From an uncultured Planctomycetales bacterium (GTDB lineage: Bacteria; Planctomycetota; Planctomycetia; Pirellulales; S012-138): DNA of 64,000 bases. Made by a program: the position numbers and the translations under genes. Positions 60,472 through 64,000 of this stretch are shown piece after piece (position 1 is the first letter of the stretch; every line of letters begins with the position of its first letter). A model generated the notes under the pieces. It searched no databases, was not told the origin of the DNA, and saw nothing but the letters and a program-made list of their open reading frames with translations. Where the stretch lies: positions 9,583 through 73,582 of the forward strand of contig CALJLD010000084.1 of NCBI GenBank assembly GCA_937982665.1, given 5' to 3'.

Positions 60472-61752
60472 CTATTCCCCCGCCTGGAGTTTGTAGAATT
60501 CCAACCTCTTCTCCACATCGTGCGGCTGCAAGCGAGCCATGCGAATCCGCCCGTTCTCGGTAGGAAGCTGAAGCATCTCCTCGCCAACCAATGGCCGCGC
60601 GTAATCCAGGAAAGCGTCGGTCACGTCAGTGCCGCCTGGCGAGATCCAATCCGCGGGAAAGACCCGCTCGCTGTTGGCAACATCGGCCAACGGAACCTTG
60701 TCATATCGCACGCGGTACTCCGCTCCGGCGTCCCGCAAGATGGTTGCCATAAACCCGCTTTCGCCTGCCGCGGCCAACTCCACCGCTTTACGCCCCACTT
60801 CGTACGCTTCCAGCAAATCCACGGTGCTGGCCAGGGCCATGTTGTGTCGTTGATCCGTGCCGGGCACATTGCTGCGGGCCGCTCCTCGCGCAGCCAAACC
60901 AACTTCGTTCAGGTAATTCACAACAATGCTGGCCACCGTCTGTTTGCTGGAACTGAACGAAGTATGCCCAAACGCGTCTTTGACTTCGCCCAGCTTGCCG
61001 ACATCCAAACCTTCACTGACAACGACCATCGCTCGACCGGCCTGACGCAGTTGATCGTTGACTTGTTCGGCCAACTCCGCGAGCGAAACCGGGCGTTCCG
61101 CCAGATAAATCAACAACGGCAACTCGCGGTTGGGGTCCGCCAACCGCGCCGCCGCCGGAATGAAACCAATCTTGCGCCCCATGGCTTGCAGCACCAGGAC
61201 AGGATCAGCCGGCGAAGAGCCGCGGTTCTCCTCATCCGCAAACTGCACCATGTGCATCCAGTACTTGGCCGTGGACCCATAGCCTGGCGTGTGGTCAATC
61301 AGCCGAAACGCCGCATCGCCGACGTCATTGTCAATCGTCTTGGGCACGCCAACGGCGACCAGGTCCAAGCCCCTCGCTTGCGCCAGCGCTGCGATCTTGT
61401 CGGCCGTGTCCATGGAATCATTACCGCCGATGTAGAGGAAGTAGCCTACATCGTGAGCGCGAAAAACATCAATCACGCGCTCAAAGTCCTGTTGCTGTTC
61501 CGGCCGCAGCTTATAGCGGCAAGTGCCGATGAATCCGGCCGCAGGCGTAAACTGTAACAGCGAGATTTCCTCGTGCGGCTGAGCCGAAAGGTCAATCAAC
61601 TCCTCCTTGAGGACGCCTTCGATCCCGTGCCTGGCGCCATAGACGCGGCCAATGGCCGCATGATCCCGCGCGGCTTCCACAATGCCACGCAGCGAGTTGT
61701 TAATCACAGGGCTCGGCCCGCCGCTTTGCGCGACCACAAGATTACTGGGCAT
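60472..61752 (-). CDS. 6-phosphofructokinase, pyrophosphate-type
   Basis: A 426-residue PfkA-family enzyme converting fructose-6-phosphate to fructose-1,6-bisphosphate. The phosphoryl-donor loop reads GGNDS (109-113). In pyrophosphate-dependent enzymes the loop is GGDDS; in ATP-dependent ones it is GGDGS. The decisive Asp112 is present, but Asn111 replaces the usual Asp. The catalytic loop PKTIDND (137-143) carries the Lys typical of PPi enzymes, and TPGYGSTAKYW and VLQAMGRKIGF are consistent. With PPi as donor, the step is reversible. Length (~420) fits the long PPi-PFK clade. It stands alone in the window. Confidence 0.93.
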   Translation of the reverse strand: MPSNLVVAQSGGPSPVINNSLRGIVEAARDHAAIGRVYGARHGIEGVLKEELIDLSAQPHEEISLLQFTPAAGFIGTCRYKLRPEQQQDFERVIDVFRAHDVGYFLYIGGNDSMDTADKIAALAQARGLDLVAVGVPKTIDNDVGDAAFRLIDHTPGYGSTAKYWMHMVQFADEENRGSSPADPVLVLQAMGRKIGFIPAAARLADPNRELPLLIYLAERPVSLAELAEQVNDQLRQAGRAMVVVSEGLDVGKLGEVKDAFGHTSFSSSKQTVASIVVNYLNEVGLAARGAARSNVPGTDQRHNMALASTVDLLEAYEVGRKAVELAAAGESGFMATILRDAGAEYRVRYDKVPLADVANSERVFPADWISPGGTDVTDAFLDYARPLVGEEMLQLPTENGRIRMARLQPHDVEKRLEFYKLQAGE

Positions 61753-62097
61753 TGAGGAGATGACTTGGCATTAAGAACAGAAGATTGTCAGACGCGCGAA
61801 ATCAATCCGGCACAGCGATATATGCTAGCGAATTTCGAAACGCAGTTCAGGAGATTCCCTCGGGTCACTGCTCCACAAGTCCGTCCGCTTTTGCCGGTGT
61901 GAGGATGATCATCGGTTGCTGCCAGCTAAGGCGGCAACGCCGCAAATTGGAATGGCGGAGTTCCGATGTGCGGGACAATCCCTGGATGTGCATCCTCGGC
62001 GCCCGCCGAAAGTTCGCCGGTAGCGTCATTTGTTGCCGTTCTCACCCGTGGCGCGTTCTAATGGTCTTCCCCACATAACAACCACTGGGAGCGACTC
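61753..62097. other. Divergent spacer upstream of the LRR gene
   Basis: A 345-bp divergent region. It must hold promoters for both the phosphofructokinase and LRR genes; I could not identify a convincing consensus pair. No gene is supported. Confidence 0.4.
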
Positions 62098-63600
62098 ATG
62101 GGCAAAAGCCGCATTCACTCAGCAACGTTTCGGCAGAGCGGCCGAGTCATCAAGCGAGTTCTCACGCCGCGCTTCGGGCTGCGGACGCTGGTAGCCGGCG
62201 TCACGTTGATCGCCGTTTGTCTTGGCTGTTACCGCGTCTTTGTTTCGCCATATCTGCGACAGGGTGAAATCCGCCGGGCGATTGAGGAAGTTGGCGGCTC
62301 CTATCATGCACAAACGGCACCAGTGTGGCTGTACACATTTTTCGGCGCCGATGAAGTTTGCGTGCTGACGGCGGTTGACATCAAGAAGGGGTCGTCTTCA
62401 GCGAGCGCGCAATCGCAATCTGACTCGTCCCAAGAAAACCAAACGGATGCCATGCGGGAGCGGATCATCGCGCAGATTCCGTACTTGACCGAAGTTCAGC
62501 AACTCAACGTCAGCGGTACAGATGTCACTGACGCAGATATCGCCCGCTGGGGCACTCTGACAAAGCTGGAGTCTTTGGACGTCAGTCGCACATTTGTCCG
62601 CGAGCCAGCGCTCTGGCCGCGGTTTCCGCTGACGGAACTGAACGTGTCCAGGACGTTCTTACAGGATTGCCATGTTGGCGGATTAGCTCGCTACCAGTCC
62701 TTGACTCAACTCTATTTGAATTCCACGCCGGTTACCGACGTCGGCCTCGCCTCGCTGGCATCGCTAAGAGAATTGCAGGAACTCAACGTCTCGTACACAG
62801 GCGTTACACGAGACAGCCTTAAGCTGCTGCAGTCATTGCCAGAATTGGATGTTTTGAACGCATGGTCTCAAAAGCCACCCGTACCCCCTGGGTGCGGCAT
62901 GGGCCTACGCTCATTAAGTGACGAAGAGTTGATCTTCCTATCGAATATGCCGCTCTTCGACATTGCAAACGGCAACTCCTGTGGGGACGGAATTGAGCTT
63001 AAGCCGCAGGCGCTGCGGCTGGGCAACGAAAGAGAACGTGACGCGACGCTGCGAGAGGCGCTTGCCGAATTGGGAGAGAGCGACCATTACCTCCTGGACA
63101 AGCGAAGAAGCTGGTCCCCTTGTCTTACGCGTGCTTTGCATCCGGAAAACGTCGCTTACAAGAAAGACTTCGTCGAATCCATGGATCTGCGCTACGCGCT
63201 GATCCACGGCGAAGAGTTAGCTCAACTTGCCGAGTTTGAGAAGCTGAGGGAGTTGAGCTTGCGAGAGCTTTTTCTTCCCGAGGACTGCTATCACCACATC
63301 AACGCTTGCCAGGGATTGGAAAGCTTGGACCTCGCTCATTCCGGGATCACGGACAAGACTCTATCCCAACTCGGCAAAATATTGCCCCGATTGCATGCGC
63401 TGAACCTCAACGGCACGATGATCACGGATGAGGCGCTATCGCTGCTGCGCGATGCCAAGTCATTAAGAAAGCTCTCGCTGGCCCGCACGATGATCACCGA
63501 TGACGGCTTGCGATCGCTTGCCGAGCTTCCCCATCTGGAAGAGCTGGTGCTGCCGGTTGAGCGAATTCACGGTCCGGAGCTTGACGCTCCCTATCGTTGA
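62098..63600 (+). CDS. Leucine-rich-repeat membrane protein
   Basis: A 500-residue protein. A basic N terminus precedes one membrane helix (TLVAGVTLIAVCLGCYRVFV), with the rest probably outside. Leucine-rich repeats of the short bacterial type appear in two blocks: LTKLESLDVSRTFVREP to LQELNVSYTGVT (about 150-240), and LRELSLRELFLPEDC to LRKLSLARTMITDDGLRSLA (about 380-480), separated by a charged, repeat-poor linker. GGGAG stands 6 nt before the ATG. Such LRR proteins bind proteins or sugars. The small downstream ORF overlaps its stop codon. Confidence 0.85.
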   Translation: MGKSRIHSATFRQSGRVIKRVLTPRFGLRTLVAGVTLIAVCLGCYRVFVSPYLRQGEIRRAIEEVGGSYHAQTAPVWLYTFFGADEVCVLTAVDIKKGSSSASAQSQSDSSQENQTDAMRERIIAQIPYLTEVQQLNVSGTDVTDADIARWGTLTKLESLDVSRTFVREPALWPRFPLTELNVSRTFLQDCHVGGLARYQSLTQLYLNSTPVTDVGLASLASLRELQELNVSYTGVTRDSLKLLQSLPELDVLNAWSQKPPVPPGCGMGLRSLSDEELIFLSNMPLFDIANGNSCGDGIELKPQALRLGNERERDATLREALAELGESDHYLLDKRRSWSPCLTRALHPENVAYKKDFVESMDLRYALIHGEELAQLAEFEKLRELSLRELFLPEDCYHHINACQGLESLDLAHSGITDKTLSQLGKILPRLHALNLNGTMITDEALSLLRDAKSLRKLSLARTMITDDGLRSLAELPHLEELVLPVERIHGPELDAPYR

Positions 63601-63968
63601 ATGAATTGCGGATCGTGCAGTTTGAGAGCGAGTTCACATGCGGCGGACGCCATCGTTGGCGTTATCCAGGAGCCATTGGTCAACGCCCGCTTGTCGTCAA
63701 CGAAGTCGGCGGCTTTATTCGCTTGGCCCGACGTTTGGCCGAACGTAACAGCGTGCATCTGGTGAAAAAGATGCGCGACTTCCAATTGGCCGGCATCCTC
63801 GAAGTCGAGCGCTCAACCGTCTTGGAAGACGACGTTCTCCACGCGCTGTTGTTGGAATACTCGCTGACCGATGAAGCAATGGTGCTGTTGCCTGAGAGCG
63901 GTAAACCGTTCCGCGAAATGCAGCGCAAGTTTGCCGCGCGCCGGCAACGCTACAACAACTACTACTAG
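63597..63968 (+). CDS. Possible small basic protein of unknown function
   Basis: A 123-codon frame that starts with TTG at 63597, overlapping the LRR stop by 4 bases. The predicted protein is basic and hydrophilic (RLARRLAERNSVHLVKKMRD; GKPFREMQRKFAARRQRYNN). No motif is recognised. Codon composition looks coding, but the start is non-AUG; a later start is also possible. It could be a real coupled gene or a shadow. Confidence 0.4.
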   Translation: MNELRIVQFESEFTCGGRHRWRYPGAIGQRPLVVNEVGGFIRLARRLAERNSVHLVKKMRDFQLAGILEVERSTVLEDDVLHALLLEYSLTDEAMVLLPESGKPFREMQRKFAARRQRYNNYY

Positions 63969-64000
63969 AATTAACAGTGCAGCGAGAGAAATGCACGAAG

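Overview
The window looks like chromosomal DNA of a planctomycete (Planctomycetota, probably Pirellulales-like). This is an inference from gene content: an ECF sigma / zinc-finger anti-sigma / secreted haem-motif protein triad, twin-arginine Gfo/Idh and ankyrin proteins, a type IV pilus/type II secretion locus ending in a giant GspK-like gene, LRR, HEAT and DUF1573 proteins, and many secreted proteins without known function. The DNA is moderately GC-rich, coding density is high, and I saw no tRNA, rRNA, CRISPR array, transposase or phage gene.

Layout. 1-3.1 kb: the end of a class III aminotransferase converges, across a perfect 12-bp inverted repeat, on the minus-strand operon sigma factor > anti-sigma factor > secreted CXXCH protein. 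3.2-7 kb: a membrane protein, a lone ketoacyl synthase, a MraZ homologue and an NTF2-like protein. 7.3-18.4 kb: mixed metabolism and transport (MFS carrier, penicillin-acylase-type hydrolase, gamma-carbonic-anhydrase-like protein, Opp/Dpp-type ABC ATPase, Tat-exported oxidoreductase, large secreted protein, VOC protein).

18.9-36.5 kb is the centrepiece: GspE/PilB ATPase, PilT ATPase, a second GspE/PilB ATPase, a PilC/GspF platform protein with an extra hydrophobic insert, four prepilin-like proteins (the first frameshifted near its end) and a 2132-residue GspK-like protein, closed by a strong terminator. The genes are collinear, and several junctions touch or overlap. No secretin, PilM/N/O/P or prepilin peptidase gene lies here.

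36.7-51.4 kb: alpha-glucan phosphorylase, an 870-bp gap with a degenerate 21-bp tandem repeat, an acyl-CoA-dehydrogenase-like protein, secreted proteins, UDP-GlcNAc 2-epimerase, a translationally coupled HEAT-repeat/secreted protein pair, a TIM-barrel isomerase-like protein and a DUF1573 protein. 52.2-53.1 kb holds three tandem micro-lipoprotein genes of 50-56 codons, two of them followed by a strong intrinsic terminator. 53.1-64 kb: TruB, a planctomycete-type secreted protein, a ToxR/CadC-like membrane regulator overlapping epmA, a Tat-signal ankyrin protein, an M1 aminopeptidase, a pyrophosphate-type phosphofructokinase, an LRR membrane protein and a small unknown ORF.

Starts were often moved inward from the longest reading frame where a Shine-Dalgarno-like site, signal peptide or family alignment favoured it. 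All functions are assigned by reading motifs; no database search was run.
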